Positions 25,106 to 34,517 of a stretch of DNA of 58,663 nt are shown here, one piece after another. The first letter of the stretch is position 1; each line of letters starts with the position of its first letter. A model generated the notes under the pieces. The model saw only the letters and a program-made list of their open reading frames with translations, did no database searches and was not told the origin of the DNA. This DNA comes from Pararhizobium antarcticum (GTDB taxonomy: Bacteria; Pseudomonadota; Alphaproteobacteria; Rhizobiales; Rhizobiaceae): contig NZ_LSRP01000083.1 in NCBI RefSeq assembly GCF_001885585.1, positions 1-58,663 on the forward strand, written 5' to 3'. Position numbers and translations under genes: made by a program.

Positions 25106-26536
25106 ATGAAAAGGCGAAAAGCGTTCGATACAGACATCGTTGGTCAAAATGTTTTATCTTCGAAAATGCAGCCCTTTTCAAACAGCAGGACTGGAGCCCT
25201 CGCTAAACTCTGGGAAGGACTTGTTGGTCGAGCTCCCGAAGGTACGGTACCGTTGCGGGTTCGGGTTGCGCTCGAGGAGGAGCAGCGAAAAGGCGAAATC
25301 CTTGTTGGCTGGGTGCAGGCGGTTATCCTGGCGACTTGGGCGGTACTTTATGCGGTTTCACCCAAAGCATTTTCCAGTGAAGTCAGTTTCCAGCCGGTCC
25401 CATGGACGCTGACTGTCTATGCTTGTTTCTTGGGAGTGCGCATTTGGCTTGCGCACATTCGCAGGCTCTCGAACTGGTTGCTTTCGGCTTCGATCGTTGC
25501 GGATATGGCTGCGTTGATGGTACTGATCTGGAGCTTCCACCTACAATATGGTCAGCCGCCAGCCTTCTATCTGAAGGCGCCGACACTTCTCTATGTATTT
25601 ATATTCATCTCGCTGAGAACGCTTCGCTTCGAGGCGAAATGGATCCTGATTGCCGGTTCCGCAGGCGCATTGGGCTGGTTGATACTTCTGGCAATCGCCA
25701 TCAATGCCGAAGACAGCATAACGAGGAACTACATTGCATATATGACCTCGTCATCCGTGTTGCTCGGCGCGGAACTAGACAAAGTTATATCGATAACCAT
25801 TGTATCGCTTGTGCTCGCCGTCGCTGTTCAACGAGCGAGAAGGCTCATGGAGCGGGCTGCGATCGATCATGTCGCGGCTTCGGATCTCTCCCGTTTCGTG
25901 GCTTCCGGCGTCGCAAAAACAATCAGCACCGCAAACAACGCAATCCAGCCCGGTCAGGCCGAGATGCGGTTGGCAGCTGCACTGTTCATCGACATGAGGG
26001 GGTTCACGGCCCTGGCGCGCGCGCTTCCGCCTGCGGATCTGATGTTGTTGCTGGGCGAATACCAAAGACGCCTCGTGCCAATCGTACAGCGGCATGGTGG
26101 TCAGATCGACAAGTTCTTAGGCGACGGCATTTTCGCGACCTTTGGGACGGTGTTGTCGTCTACTACCTTCGCGATCGACGCGCTCAATACCGCCGACGAA
26201 GTCGTCAAGGAACTCATCGCTTGGACCGATGAACGTCGTGAGAGGGGACTTTTCGTCGTGGATGTCAGTCTTGCTGTCGCGAGTGGGGAAGTTCTTTTCG
26301 GAGTGGTCGGCGACGACACTCGCATGGAATACACAATCATCGGCGATCCCGTTAATATCGCTGCGAAGTTAGAGAAACACACGCGTGTAGAGGCCGTTAC
26401 AGCCGTGACCGATATGTCGACTTATGAACTTGCCCTTCAGCAAGGTTACAGGTCAACCGTCAAGCCCGACATACGATTGGCAAGACAGGTAGGCGGCGTT
26501 GCGCATCCTATCGATCTGGTTGTCCTTGCAAGGTAA
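25106..26536 (+). CDS. Membrane-bound class III adenylate/guanylate cyclase
   Basis: Makes a cyclic nucleotide from ATP or GTP at the inner membrane. 476 residues from ATG 25106 (GGAG about 10 bases upstream). The N-terminal 230 residues hold about six hydrophobic segments (MASE-like sensor region). The C-terminal catalytic domain has the metal-binding Asp in FIDMRGFTALA, the second Asp in KFLGDGIFATF, and GDPVNIAAKLE with the purine-contacting Asp usual for ATP use. A TTG at 25058 would extend the frame by 16 residues. Rhizobia encode many such cyclases; the signal for this one is unknown. Confidence 0.85.
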   Translation: MKRRKAFDTDIVGQNVLSSKMQPFSNSRTGALAKLWEGLVGRAPEGTVPLRVRVALEEEQRKGEILVGWVQAVILATWAVLYAVSPKAFSSEVSFQPVPWTLTVYACFLGVRIWLAHIRRLSNWLLSASIVADMAALMVLIWSFHLQYGQPPAFYLKAPTLLYVFIFISLRTLRFEAKWILIAGSAGALGWLILLAIAINAEDSITRNYIAYMTSSSVLLGAELDKVISITIVSLVLAVAVQRARRLMERAAIDHVAASDLSRFVASGVAKTISTANNAIQPGQAEMRLAAALFIDMRGFTALARALPPADLMLLLGEYQRRLVPIVQRHGGQIDKFLGDGIFATFGTVLSSTTFAIDALNTADEVVKELIAWTDERRERGLFVVDVSLAVASGEVLFGVVGDDTRMEYTIIGDPVNIAAKLEKHTRVEAVTAVTDMSTYELALQQGYRSTVKPDIRLARQVGGVAHPIDLVVLAR

Positions 26537-26625
26537 GCGATTTTCGTTGCTCCGGGCGGGCCATCATCTTGTCGTGAGATACTAAAACTAACGAGGGAGG
26601 ATTTGCGTGGTTACAAAACCTTTAC

Positions 26626-28950
26626 TTAGACGTTCGCCGCCATAGCCTCGTTATGCTTGGCCAACGCCTGCTGGGCTGCGGCGGCTATGTTGCTAGTGCC
26701 CTCGCCCCCTGCAACCTGAACTGTCGGGAATGCCGGCTTAATGTTGTTGTCATGAAACGCCTGGTTGATCCGCATCAGCGCGCGGCGCTTCAGCGTGAAC
26801 TGTTCGCCAGGAATTGTGGTGAATTTCATGCGGAGGATCAGCCCTGAATCACCCATGCTGTCGATGCCCTGCATCTTGAGTGGTTCGATGGTGATCGGTG
26901 CAAGTTCAGGATCAGCGAGCAGTTCCTGCCCGATTTTTTTGATAATTTTGCGCGCTTTGTCGACGTCGGTGTCGTAGCCGACCGTGACCGTCAGTTTCTC
27001 GACCACCCAGTCGCGACTAAGATTTTGAACGGCGCCAAGTTCGCTGAACGGCACGATATAAATGGCACCGCGATGGTGGCGGAGCTTCACGGATCTCAGG
27101 CTGAAGGATTCGACGGTGCCTTTGTATGAGCCGCTCGAAATATATTCACCCACCCGGAAGGCATCATCAAGCAGATAGAACATGCCGCTGATAATGTCTT
27201 TAACGACCGTCTGCGCACCAAAACCGATGGCGACGCCGACCACGCCTGCGCCAGCGATGAGCGGCGCGATCTCAACACCCAAAGCAGATAGAGCCATCAT
27301 GATCGCGACCGCCACGAACAAAATCATCAGCACATTCTTGAGAATGGGCAGAAGCGTCCTGATGCGGGCCCGCCGTCGTTCCCGTTCGCTGCCATGCGCA
27401 TGCGCGAGTTCAGTTTCGCCAAGCTTCCGGTCGATCAGCACTTTCACGATATTCCAGACCAGGTCGATCACCAGCAAAATGATGCCCGCGCTGAGGGCGC
27501 CGCGCATCAATCGCCGAGCTGCGGAATCCTGCTCGGTAATTCCTGTTAGATTGATCTCGAGCACGTCAGCCAGGAAAAGGATCGCCCCAACGATCAGCGT
27601 CGCGCGTATGCCGCGTTCAACCATGACGGAGATGACGCCCGGCTTGCTTTGGACCACGACGACGGCTTCGGTATCGGGATTGGCGATGACAGTTCCCTCC
27701 GGCAGAGTCTGTGAGCCGGCCGAGACGTCAGTTGCTGCAGGCAGGGCGATGCCGGTTTGAATATCGACATTGATAGGTGAAACTGGGTCGGTACCCGTTT
27801 CGACAATATTGTTTCTAAGAAGATTGTCGACGGAGGCCCGTGTCAGAGCGATTGCTCCGGGAAGTGCTGCCGCGACAACGGCAATCCAGAACGGCTTCAT
27901 CATTCCGACAACCCAGAGAAGCCAAAGCGAAACGAAGTAGACCGACCAAAGCCAGTTGCGTGCACGCATGCCAATACGGCCAAAGCGGGTCGTCTCACCA
28001 ATCGGTGGCATGGCTTCCGGCCGGTTCCAGATCGCTTCGATACCGAGAATGAGAAGCACGATCCCAAGCGCATAAGCCGCCACGTGCCGGGACGGGCCAG
28101 CAACGCCGAGCGCATGGAGAAGGTAAACGGTGATCGAACCGAAAGCGTACCAGCCGACAATGTAGCTAAGTCGTTTCGTCCAATGGGCGGCCGACTGGTC
28201 CGCAACCGGGACGACACGGAAGCGCTCCGCATTGGCAAAGCCGCCTGATCCGGGCGGTGCAAGGAGAAAATCGAAAGATGCCCTTGCTAGCCGGAAAATT
28301 ACCACCGCGAAAAGGTAGCCGATGATGATCTCGCGGATCAGCGGCGGCCATTCGAGCGCCAGGAAGAAGCCAATGCTGCCGAGCGCGAAGGCCATTATGG
28401 AACAGATTGCCCAAAGCAGTCTAACGGAAATCGCGATAAGCTTTTCACGCACGGTCAAGACCCGCAAGGAAGCAATCCAGGCGCGCCAACCCGCGCTCAG
28501 CCACCAGAAGCACCATTGTGCAGTCAAACCGGCAGCCACGAATGCGAGTACGAACAATATTGGACGTGCACGGATGCTGGTATCGATCTCGTTTTGCAGG
28601 ATAGCGGCGGCCTTGCTCGTCTCTGCCGGGAACGCCTGCAAACCTACGATAAGTTGTCCGACGTGGGCGCGAAAGGTTGTCGCGAAACCCGCATAGGAGA
28701 CCGGCTTTTCCACGACACCTGCGGGCGTCGTGGTTTCCGCTGACGACTTTGCGTTCAAAAGCCATGAGCGAACTTGCGGGTCTTCCACCAATTCCAGGAA
28801 GCGCTGTACCTTTTCTTGCTGGCCGGGATCAGTCGCCGTGGTCTGCGCCGCGGCCGGTGATGAATACACATGAAGTCCAAGCGCCAGCACGAGCCCACAA
28901 AGAACTATACGAATGGCGACAGATAGCCGGATCGAAAGTGACATCTTCAT
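26626..28950 (-). CDS. Large MscS-family mechanosensitive channel
   Basis: Inner-membrane channel of 774 residues, much longer than E. coli MscS (286). A signal peptide (to about AAAQ, residue 36) is followed by a periplasmic helical region. About 9-10 membrane segments come next, and then the MscS core: the pore helix is in IAPLIAGAGVVGVAIGFGAQ (near residue 570), with a cytoplasmic beta and alpha/beta domain after it. ATG 28950 follows AGGAAAC and shares ATGA with the upstream hydrolase stop. It probably releases solutes or adjusts the membrane under osmotic downshift. Confidence 0.87.
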   Translation of the reverse strand: MKMSLSIRLSVAIRIVLCGLVLALGLHVYSSPAAAQTTATDPGQQEKVQRFLELVEDPQVRSWLLNAKSSAETTTPAGVVEKPVSYAGFATTFRAHVGQLIVGLQAFPAETSKAAAILQNEIDTSIRARPILFVLAFVAAGLTAQWCFWWLSAGWRAWIASLRVLTVREKLIAISVRLLWAICSIMAFALGSIGFFLALEWPPLIREIIIGYLFAVVIFRLARASFDFLLAPPGSGGFANAERFRVVPVADQSAAHWTKRLSYIVGWYAFGSITVYLLHALGVAGPSRHVAAYALGIVLLILGIEAIWNRPEAMPPIGETTRFGRIGMRARNWLWSVYFVSLWLLWVVGMMKPFWIAVVAAALPGAIALTRASVDNLLRNNIVETGTDPVSPINVDIQTGIALPAATDVSAGSQTLPEGTVIANPDTEAVVVVQSKPGVISVMVERGIRATLIVGAILFLADVLEINLTGITEQDSAARRLMRGALSAGIILLVIDLVWNIVKVLIDRKLGETELAHAHGSERERRRARIRTLLPILKNVLMILFVAVAIMMALSALGVEIAPLIAGAGVVGVAIGFGAQTVVKDIISGMFYLLDDAFRVGEYISSGSYKGTVESFSLRSVKLRHHRGAIYIVPFSELGAVQNLSRDWVVEKLTVTVGYDTDVDKARKIIKKIGQELLADPELAPITIEPLKMQGIDSMGDSGLILRMKFTTIPGEQFTLKRRALMRINQAFHDNNIKPAFPTVQVAGGEGTSNIAAAAQQALAKHNEAMAANV

Positions 28951-30257
28951 TGTTTCCTGCAGTTTACAGACGAGACAGCCCGGCATTTTGGCAGTGTTTG
29001 GGAAGGGGATATGCCCGCAGGACCCAACGCGCCGAGCTGGCTTGAGAAATTGTCCCGTGTATTCGCATCGACGATCGCCACCGGAGCTGCGAGCAACAGG
29101 CCGGCGGCGTTTCCAGCGGCCGCCGCAGTGCCGGTTGTCGCCGCGAGTATCGTATCGCCAAGCCCGATGCGGTTGTCGGTGAGCGTCTGGCCGTCCGAGA
29201 TGCGCGCGCCGATTAGCCGCACGATCTCCGGGGATTCGGCAAATTTTCCATGGTTGAGCCTGTCGCCCGCTTTAACCTTGGTCAGATCGATGACCTGGAT
29301 GTCGACATCCGCTAGTTCCTGCTTGTAGGGTTCTTGTTCGGGATCGATAGAGCCGAGACGGGCGACATCGCCCCAAACGCGGCGCGACGCGGCCAGCGCC
29401 CTATCATCGCGCGAGACAAAAAGCGTGAACTGCGGATGCGGCGTGCCCATATCGACGATCTGCGAGCGGAAAACATCGACGTCGACATCGGGCGCTGCCA
29501 GCATCACGTTCTTGAATTTGGCCGGTAGCCTGCCATTGCGGATCGCCATTTGTCGGAGCGCTTCGAGCGTCAGCCAGTTGCCCATTGAATGAGCAAGGAT
29601 CGAAACTTCCTTTACCTCCGCGTCGTTGGCCAGATACTGGAACAGGTTTTCCAGTGCATTGCGGGTGTAATTGGTGCTCTCGCGGTCATAGCCATAGGCA
29701 AGCAGATTGCCGCGCGAGGGCCATGTCACGAGGATTGGGGCGCTGCGGACGCCTGAGTCCTGCACGATCTGGGCAAAGCGATAGACACTGTCCTCAAACC
29801 GCGTGTTGAAACCGTGGATGAAAACGAGCGCGCTGCCATCGGGCGTCTTTCTCACAGAGGTGTTCAGCCAGGCTTTGGCCGACTCTATGTCGATCATGTC
29901 AGCCTTGAGGGTCGCAAAGTCCGTGGCCGGGTCTGGCGGCAGTTTCTTGGGCCAGGACACTTCGCCGACCTTGCGTGCGCCATCCGGAGGCACCGAGACC
30001 GTGATGTCGGCGAAATTCGGGGCTCGCGCTCGCTCGCCCGTGAACATCTCGCCGCGAATGTCCGACGGGCTTCGTGTCGTCGCGATCAACATCTCGACCC
30101 TGTGCGATTGCGGTTCAGTGTCCGCAACCGGTGTCAAAACACCCTTGGGATGTCCGCCGCAGCCGGAAACCAACAGCCCAAAACCAAAGAGGATCGTGCA
30201 GAGGCGTGCTCGGTTGAAAGTTTTGGCCCATCGCTGGTGCGCTTTTTGATCGTTCAT
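28947..30257 (-). CDS. Alpha/beta-hydrolase lipoprotein (DUF900 family)
   Basis: Envelope hydrolase of 436 residues. The N-terminal hydrophobic stretch ends in a lipobox, LVSGC (Cys near residue 33), so it is predicted to be lipid-anchored. The alpha/beta-hydrolase core includes VFIHGFNTRFEDS and the nucleophile elbow ILAHSMGNW (Ser of AHSMG); Asp and His follow downstream. DUF900 proteins are esterase-like, with unknown natural substrates. Its stop overlaps the MscS start by 4 bases, so hydrolase and channel are co-translated, suggesting a shared envelope-stress function. Confidence 0.82.
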   Translation of the reverse strand: MNDQKAHQRWAKTFNRARLCTILFGFGLLVSGCGGHPKGVLTPVADTEPQSHRVEMLIATTRSPSDIRGEMFTGERARAPNFADITVSVPPDGARKVGEVSWPKKLPPDPATDFATLKADMIDIESAKAWLNTSVRKTPDGSALVFIHGFNTRFEDSVYRFAQIVQDSGVRSAPILVTWPSRGNLLAYGYDRESTNYTRNALENLFQYLANDAEVKEVSILAHSMGNWLTLEALRQMAIRNGRLPAKFKNVMLAAPDVDVDVFRSQIVDMGTPHPQFTLFVSRDDRALAASRRVWGDVARLGSIDPEQEPYKQELADVDIQVIDLTKVKAGDRLNHGKFAESPEIVRLIGARISDGQTLTDNRIGLGDTILAATTGTAAAAGNAAGLLLAAPVAIVDANTRDNFSSQLGALGPAGISPSQTLPKCRAVSSVNCRKQ

Positions 30258-30514
30258 CAGCGCTGTCCTGCCGCCGTGGTTTCACAATGAAGGTGGCTAT
30301 TGGAGGCGTGAGATTCAGCCGGGCGTATGGGTACATTACCAGCCCGCCCTGATCCATTGTCGTTAAGGGCAAGCCGTGCGAACACGACGCTGCTGTTCAC
30401 TAGGAACAATCCGGACTTCATGGCTTTTCCATCGCTTCATTCCCGAGAGTTCCACCCTATGCAGGTGGCACCGGGGAATGGGAGTATATTACTGTAGCCT
30501 ACGGGCTCGATGGC

Positions 30515-32308
30515 TTACGGAGGCTCGGAGGCATACGCAAATGCACGCTCATCGTCCCCGATTGTCATTCCGGCTTTGCGCAGCCCTTCGACGAGCCGAT
30601 TGAGGTCCGCATCGCGCATATTTCGCGACGTCATCTCTGAAACGAAGTTCGGCAGAAAATCCGGTCTCATGGTTTTGAACACTGCTGCTGCGCGACCCGC
30701 CTCCACCGTCATCCCCGCTTCAGCGTAGATGATCGCGGCAACGCCATGAAACAGCGGAAACTTCTGCATGTCTGACCGTTTGATCTGCAACACCGCATTC
30801 ACCGTGTCGCCCAGCATGTAGGATGCCAGCCCCCGCATTCCGCGGTAGAAGCCGCCGCCGCGGGGATTGAGAGCGATCGCCTGGTCCAAGAGTTCGGCGC
30901 CACGCTGCCATTGTCCGGCGATGGCGATCCTGGTTCCAAACTCGCCCAACACCTCGGTGTCATTGGGGTTCATGGCGATTGCATGCTCCCCGACATGAGT
31001 GGCTTCCGCCAGTTGTCTGTCGAAGAACAGGGCCATCATCAGCGCTTGCTGTGCGCGCGTGTTGTCGGGTTCCACCTGTATTGCCTGGCGCGCCGCCTGA
31101 AGTGCCCGCTCGATCGGTGGCGGCCCTTCGGTCGTTGGGTTGAATTTGTACCGCTCCTCGTCGAGGTAAATCATCGAAAGCATTGCGCGAGCGGTTGAGT
31201 AGGCGGGAGAGCGCTCGACGGCCTGTTCCAGACAATTGCGCACCGCCCCATGCCGTTCAACACTGAGATGAATGCGGTATTCGTAGAAATCCAGCGCGCA
31301 TTTATATGTGCCAAGATCGTCCGGCGGTGGGCGCCCGACTTCTGCCTGGGCAATGATGCCATAGGGTTGCGCAACCGATGCCGCTACCCTGTTCGCCACA
31401 TCCGTCTGGATGGTGAACAGGTCACCCGAGCGAAGGTCGTGGTCATAGCTCTGGGACCAGAGGATAGCACCGTCCCTGGTGTCCAAAAGCCGGACGCTTG
31501 CGCGCAATCTGTCGCCCGCAACTCGGACGCCGCCCGCCAGAAGGTACTGCGCGGCAAAACGTTCGCGCACTTCTGCGACATCGATCTGAGGCAGCAGGGA
31601 TCTCGACGTTTCTATCTCGAAAACCTTGATCTCCTTGAAGCGCGGCAACGTCGTCAGCAATTGTTCGGTGAGGCCGATCGCATAAGAATGGGATTGCGGG
31701 CCGTCGCCAAGGTTTACGAACGGCGCGACAAGCACCGTTGGCTTATCCGGTTGGAGCCTGGCTGTCGGAGAGGTCCCGGTCACAGCGTCATAGGGCAAGG
31801 TCCAATAAGCGGTAAAACCGAAAAAGACAGCTAATCCGGCAAAGAGCCCCAACGTTCTTGCCGTCCCCGACCACCAGGACGCTCGCGCCAGCGATCTGAT
31901 TTCGGAAATATCGGGTTTGTCGATCACTTCCCGATGGATTGACCCGGGACAATTCCAAGTAAAAACCGGGATATAACCGCCTTTCGGGATATCGATGCGG
32001 ATGGAATCGGTCTGGCCGGCGACGAGATAGTACCGTTCGAGCGCACGCCTCAGCCGTCCCGCTTCGATCCGAACCACCGGATCATCCTGACTAAAATTTT
32101 CCCCACGTCGAAAAATCTCAAGCGCGATAGAGTAGCCTTTAAGACGGTTTGCGCGTCCGCAAATGGTTTCTTCAACGATATATGTTAGGAAGGCCGCGCC
32201 ACGACCGACGGTCGGAAACTCTGGGCTCGTGACAATACGCTCAAGCTGCGCGCGAATATCGTCCGCATTGGGCGGCCGGCGTGTTCCTATGGTATTCGTA
32301 TCCTGCAC
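30515..32308 (-). CDS. Membrane TPR protein with N-terminal regulator-like domain (TolB/CadC-like layout)
   Basis: 597 residues. Residues ~10-115 form a small domain with FRRGENFSQDDPVVRIEAGRLRR-type sequence, found at the N-terminus of rhizobial TPR and cyclase-like proteins. A single membrane segment follows (about residues 150-170, LFAGLAVFFGFTAYW). A TolB-N-like beta domain comes next (VLVAPFVNLGDG to LWSQSYD), and then several TPR units to the C-terminus. GTG 32308 has GGAGG 7 bases upstream and is preferred to GTG 32332. No catalytic motif is seen. A one-component membrane sensor is possible, but DNA binding is unproven. Confidence 0.65.
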   Translation of the reverse strand: MQDTNTIGTRRPPNADDIRAQLERIVTSPEFPTVGRGAAFLTYIVEETICGRANRLKGYSIALEIFRRGENFSQDDPVVRIEAGRLRRALERYYLVAGQTDSIRIDIPKGGYIPVFTWNCPGSIHREVIDKPDISEIRSLARASWWSGTARTLGLFAGLAVFFGFTAYWTLPYDAVTGTSPTARLQPDKPTVLVAPFVNLGDGPQSHSYAIGLTEQLLTTLPRFKEIKVFEIETSRSLLPQIDVAEVRERFAAQYLLAGGVRVAGDRLRASVRLLDTRDGAILWSQSYDHDLRSGDLFTIQTDVANRVAASVAQPYGIIAQAEVGRPPPDDLGTYKCALDFYEYRIHLSVERHGAVRNCLEQAVERSPAYSTARAMLSMIYLDEERYKFNPTTEGPPPIERALQAARQAIQVEPDNTRAQQALMMALFFDRQLAEATHVGEHAIAMNPNDTEVLGEFGTRIAIAGQWQRGAELLDQAIALNPRGGGFYRGMRGLASYMLGDTVNAVLQIKRSDMQKFPLFHGVAAIIYAEAGMTVEAGRAAAVFKTMRPDFLPNFVSEMTSRNMRDADLNRLVEGLRKAGMTIGDDERAFAYASEPP

Positions 32309-32459
32309 AGCCAGCCCTCCCCCGAGAGTCACCAGACTGCCAGCCGTATGTTACGGTATTATACTCCACAAGAGACCCGCTTTACCTGAGACTGCTCCTG
32401 AAAGCGCACGTGGCAGTGGTGTACGTTTGTATTCTTTGAACAGAAAGAAATCAAGAAAG

Positions 32460-32723
32460 ATGGATGAGGACGCCCTTGCCGCCTGCTGCCGATTTCCGAC
32501 CCGCGCGGGGGCGATTGTCGAGCTTTCGGTCCGAGATGAAGAGTTTCGCGATCTCTGCGCAGACTTTGCTACGGCCGAGGCCGAGTTGCACAGGTGGCGT
32601 GGCTCAAACCACGTTCTGCGCGATCAGAGGGTCTCGGAATATGCTGTTCTCGTCGAGGCGCTTGCCGGCGAAATCGTATCGATGCTGGAGAACGCATCCG
32701 TCGTCCCCTTTCCGCGGCGATGA
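32460..32723 (+). CDS. Small hypothetical protein, 87 residues
   Basis: Starts MDEDALAACC; the middle (RDEEFRDLCADFATAEAEL) is helical and charged, resembling small coiled YdcH/DUF465-type proteins. The C-terminus is a short basic tail (PFPRR). It lies just upstream of the efflux locus, on the same strand. The ribosome site is weak (purine-rich AAGAAAG). The function is unknown. Confidence 0.5.
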   Translation: MDEDALAACCRFPTRAGAIVELSVRDEEFRDLCADFATAEAELHRWRGSNHVLRDQRVSEYAVLVEALAGEIVSMLENASVVPFPRR

Positions 32724-32742
32724 TCCAATCTGGGGGACACGT

Positions 32743-32847
32743 ATGTTACCGTTGCCTACATTGCGCCGGATTGTTCGCCAGTTGACAAAAGCTATGAGCC
32801 GATCGGCCGAGCCGGCCGAAGTCTCCACCTATAGCCGCGCCCGGTGA
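32743..32847 (+). CDS. Very small hypothetical ORF, 34 residues
   Basis: ATG 32743 has a good ribosome site (GGGGGA) eight bases upstream. The peptide is basic and without a membrane helix. It lies between the 87-residue protein gene and the membrane protein gene. It could be a leader peptide or chance. Confidence 0.3.
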   Translation: MLPLPTLRRIVRQLTKAMSRSAEPAEVSTYSRAR

Positions 32848-32873
32848 GGTCGGTTCAACGAACAGGAGTGATC

Positions 32874-33395
32874 ATGTCTGTTAACACCGAGACCAACATT
32901 GAGCCGGCAGCAGCCACCTGGCGCTTTAAATTGGGCATTGCGCTTGTTTGCCTCGCCATCGGCATGTGGCTTTGCGTGCCGCTTGCGGCTTGGGCCGGCG
33001 TTCCAAATACGCGGATTGCTGCAATCACCGGCATCATCTTCATCGTCAATAAAGTCCTTCTGCTTCTCGTGATCGCCGTAATGGGGAAATCCGGATTCCA
33101 GCAACTCAAGGGGAAAATCTTTGGTGTCTTTAAGCTGGCACCCGATACCAGTGTTAGCAGTGGCCGCTATAAACTCGGCCTTGTCATGTTCTGCCTGCCG
33201 TTGCTCACAAGCTGGCTTGAACCATATATCGATGCCGTTGCTCCGGGCCTGCGCCCCAACATATGGCAGTTTCAGCTTTTGGGCGATGTGATGTTTCTGG
33301 CAAGCTTCTTCGTTTTGGGCGGCAACTTCTGGGAAAAGATACGGTCCCTGTTCATCCGCACCAGCCGCGTCGTGTATACGCCGACGGCAGAGTGA
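32874..33395 (+). CDS. Hypothetical inner-membrane protein of the efflux locus
   Basis: 173 residues with four hydrophobic segments (about 18-42, 47-70, 95-115 and 130-150) and a charged C-terminus. A similar transporter-associated protein is often encoded next to HlyD/EmrA-type adaptors in rhizobia. AGGAG precedes ATG 32874; the HlyD-type gene begins 12 bases after its stop. The function is unknown; an accessory subunit of the export system is inferred from position only. Confidence 0.6.
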   Translation: MSVNTETNIEPAAATWRFKLGIALVCLAIGMWLCVPLAAWAGVPNTRIAAITGIIFIVNKVLLLLVIAVMGKSGFQQLKGKIFGVFKLAPDTSVSSGRYKLGLVMFCLPLLTSWLEPYIDAVAPGLRPNIWQFQLLGDVMFLASFFVLGGNFWEKIRSLFIRTSRVVYTPTAE

Positions 33396-33407
33396 AGGAG
33401 TGTAGTT

Positions 33408-34517
33408 GTGGCTACCGATGAAACGCTGACGCCGCCGCCGCACCAGGAGACCGCCCCAAGTGCCAATCCGCTGCGCAGGGTCGCGCTTATTGTCGTCCTG
33501 CTGGCGCTGATATTTTTCGTCCTTTCCGTCTTCATGGAACGGCGGACGCCTTCGTCGTCGCAGGCCCAGGTTCAGGCCTATGTCGTCGGCATCGCTCCGG
33601 AAGTGACGGGGCGGGTCGTTGAAGTAAATGTGACTGACAACGCGTCGGTCAAGCCGGATCAGGTTCTCTTTCGCATCGACCCGGCCCGCTACCAGATCGC
33701 GGTTACGGAAGCTGAAGCAGCGCTCGCCCGTGTCGGCCAGTCGATAGGGGCATCAACGGCACAGGTCGATGCGGTTCAGGCGAGGCTTGTTCAAGCGCAA
33801 GCCAGCCGCGACAATGCCGCTGAACAGCTGGGCCGCGCGACCGAACTGACCAGCCGTGGCGTCTACGCAAAGACAAAGCTGGACGAGGCACAATTGGCAT
33901 TCGATCAGGCGCAAGCGGCCGTCACGGCGGCCGAAGCCGACCTTATCAGCGCGCAGGCCGATCTTGGCCCGGCTGGAAACGACAATCCAGAACTCAAGCA
34001 GGCACTTGCCGCCCTAGAACGCGCGCAGCTCGATCTGCTGCGAACGACGGCGCGCGCGCCTTCGACAGGCGTCGTTACCAACCTGCAACTTTCCATCGGC
34101 AAGGTGGTCAGTGCCGGGCAATCCGCCATGACCTTCATCGATGTCGGAACGGTCTGGATCGCTGCTGCTTTCAAGGAGAACAGTCTCGAAAAGGTCGCGG
34201 TGGGCAATCGTGCCGAGGTCCTATTTGATGCGCTTCCGGGGCAGATTTTTCGAGCGAAGGTCGAGAGCGTCGGCCTCGGCGTCTCGCATGGAAGTACGGA
34301 TCCGAACACCGGCCTTCCGACCATTCGAAACAACAGTGGCTGGGTGCAGGAAGCGCAGCGTTTTCCGGTGCGGCTCGTCATGGATGACGGAAGACCGAAG
34401 GGCGTCCGTTACGGTTCGCAGGCGACAGTGGTGATCTACACCGGAGACCACCCGGTGACCAACGCTTGGGGATCGCTCTGGATACGGATCATGTCGGTGC
34501 TGACCTATGTCAATTGA
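33408..34517 (+). CDS. HlyD/EmrA-family membrane fusion protein
   Basis: Periplasmic adaptor of an efflux pump, 369 residues. One N-terminal membrane anchor (about residues 26-45) is followed by the first half of a lipoyl-like domain (VVGIAPEVTGRVVEVNVTDN). A long coiled-coil hairpin (about 100-215) comes next, then the second lipoyl half (RAPSTGVVTNLQLSIGKVV) and a beta-barrel domain. GTG 33408 follows AAGGAG. It overlaps the next gene, a DUF2955 membrane protein, by 11 bases, as in two-gene aromatic-acid or small-molecule exporters of the AaeAB kind. Confidence 0.87.
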   Translation: MATDETLTPPPHQETAPSANPLRRVALIVVLLALIFFVLSVFMERRTPSSSQAQVQAYVVGIAPEVTGRVVEVNVTDNASVKPDQVLFRIDPARYQIAVTEAEAALARVGQSIGASTAQVDAVQARLVQAQASRDNAAEQLGRATELTSRGVYAKTKLDEAQLAFDQAQAAVTAAEADLISAQADLGPAGNDNPELKQALAALERAQLDLLRTTARAPSTGVVTNLQLSIGKVVSAGQSAMTFIDVGTVWIAAAFKENSLEKVAVGNRAEVLFDALPGQIFRAKVESVGLGVSHGSTDPNTGLPTIRNNSGWVQEAQRFPVRLVMDDGRPKGVRYGSQATVVIYTGDHPVTNAWGSLWIRIMSVLTYVN

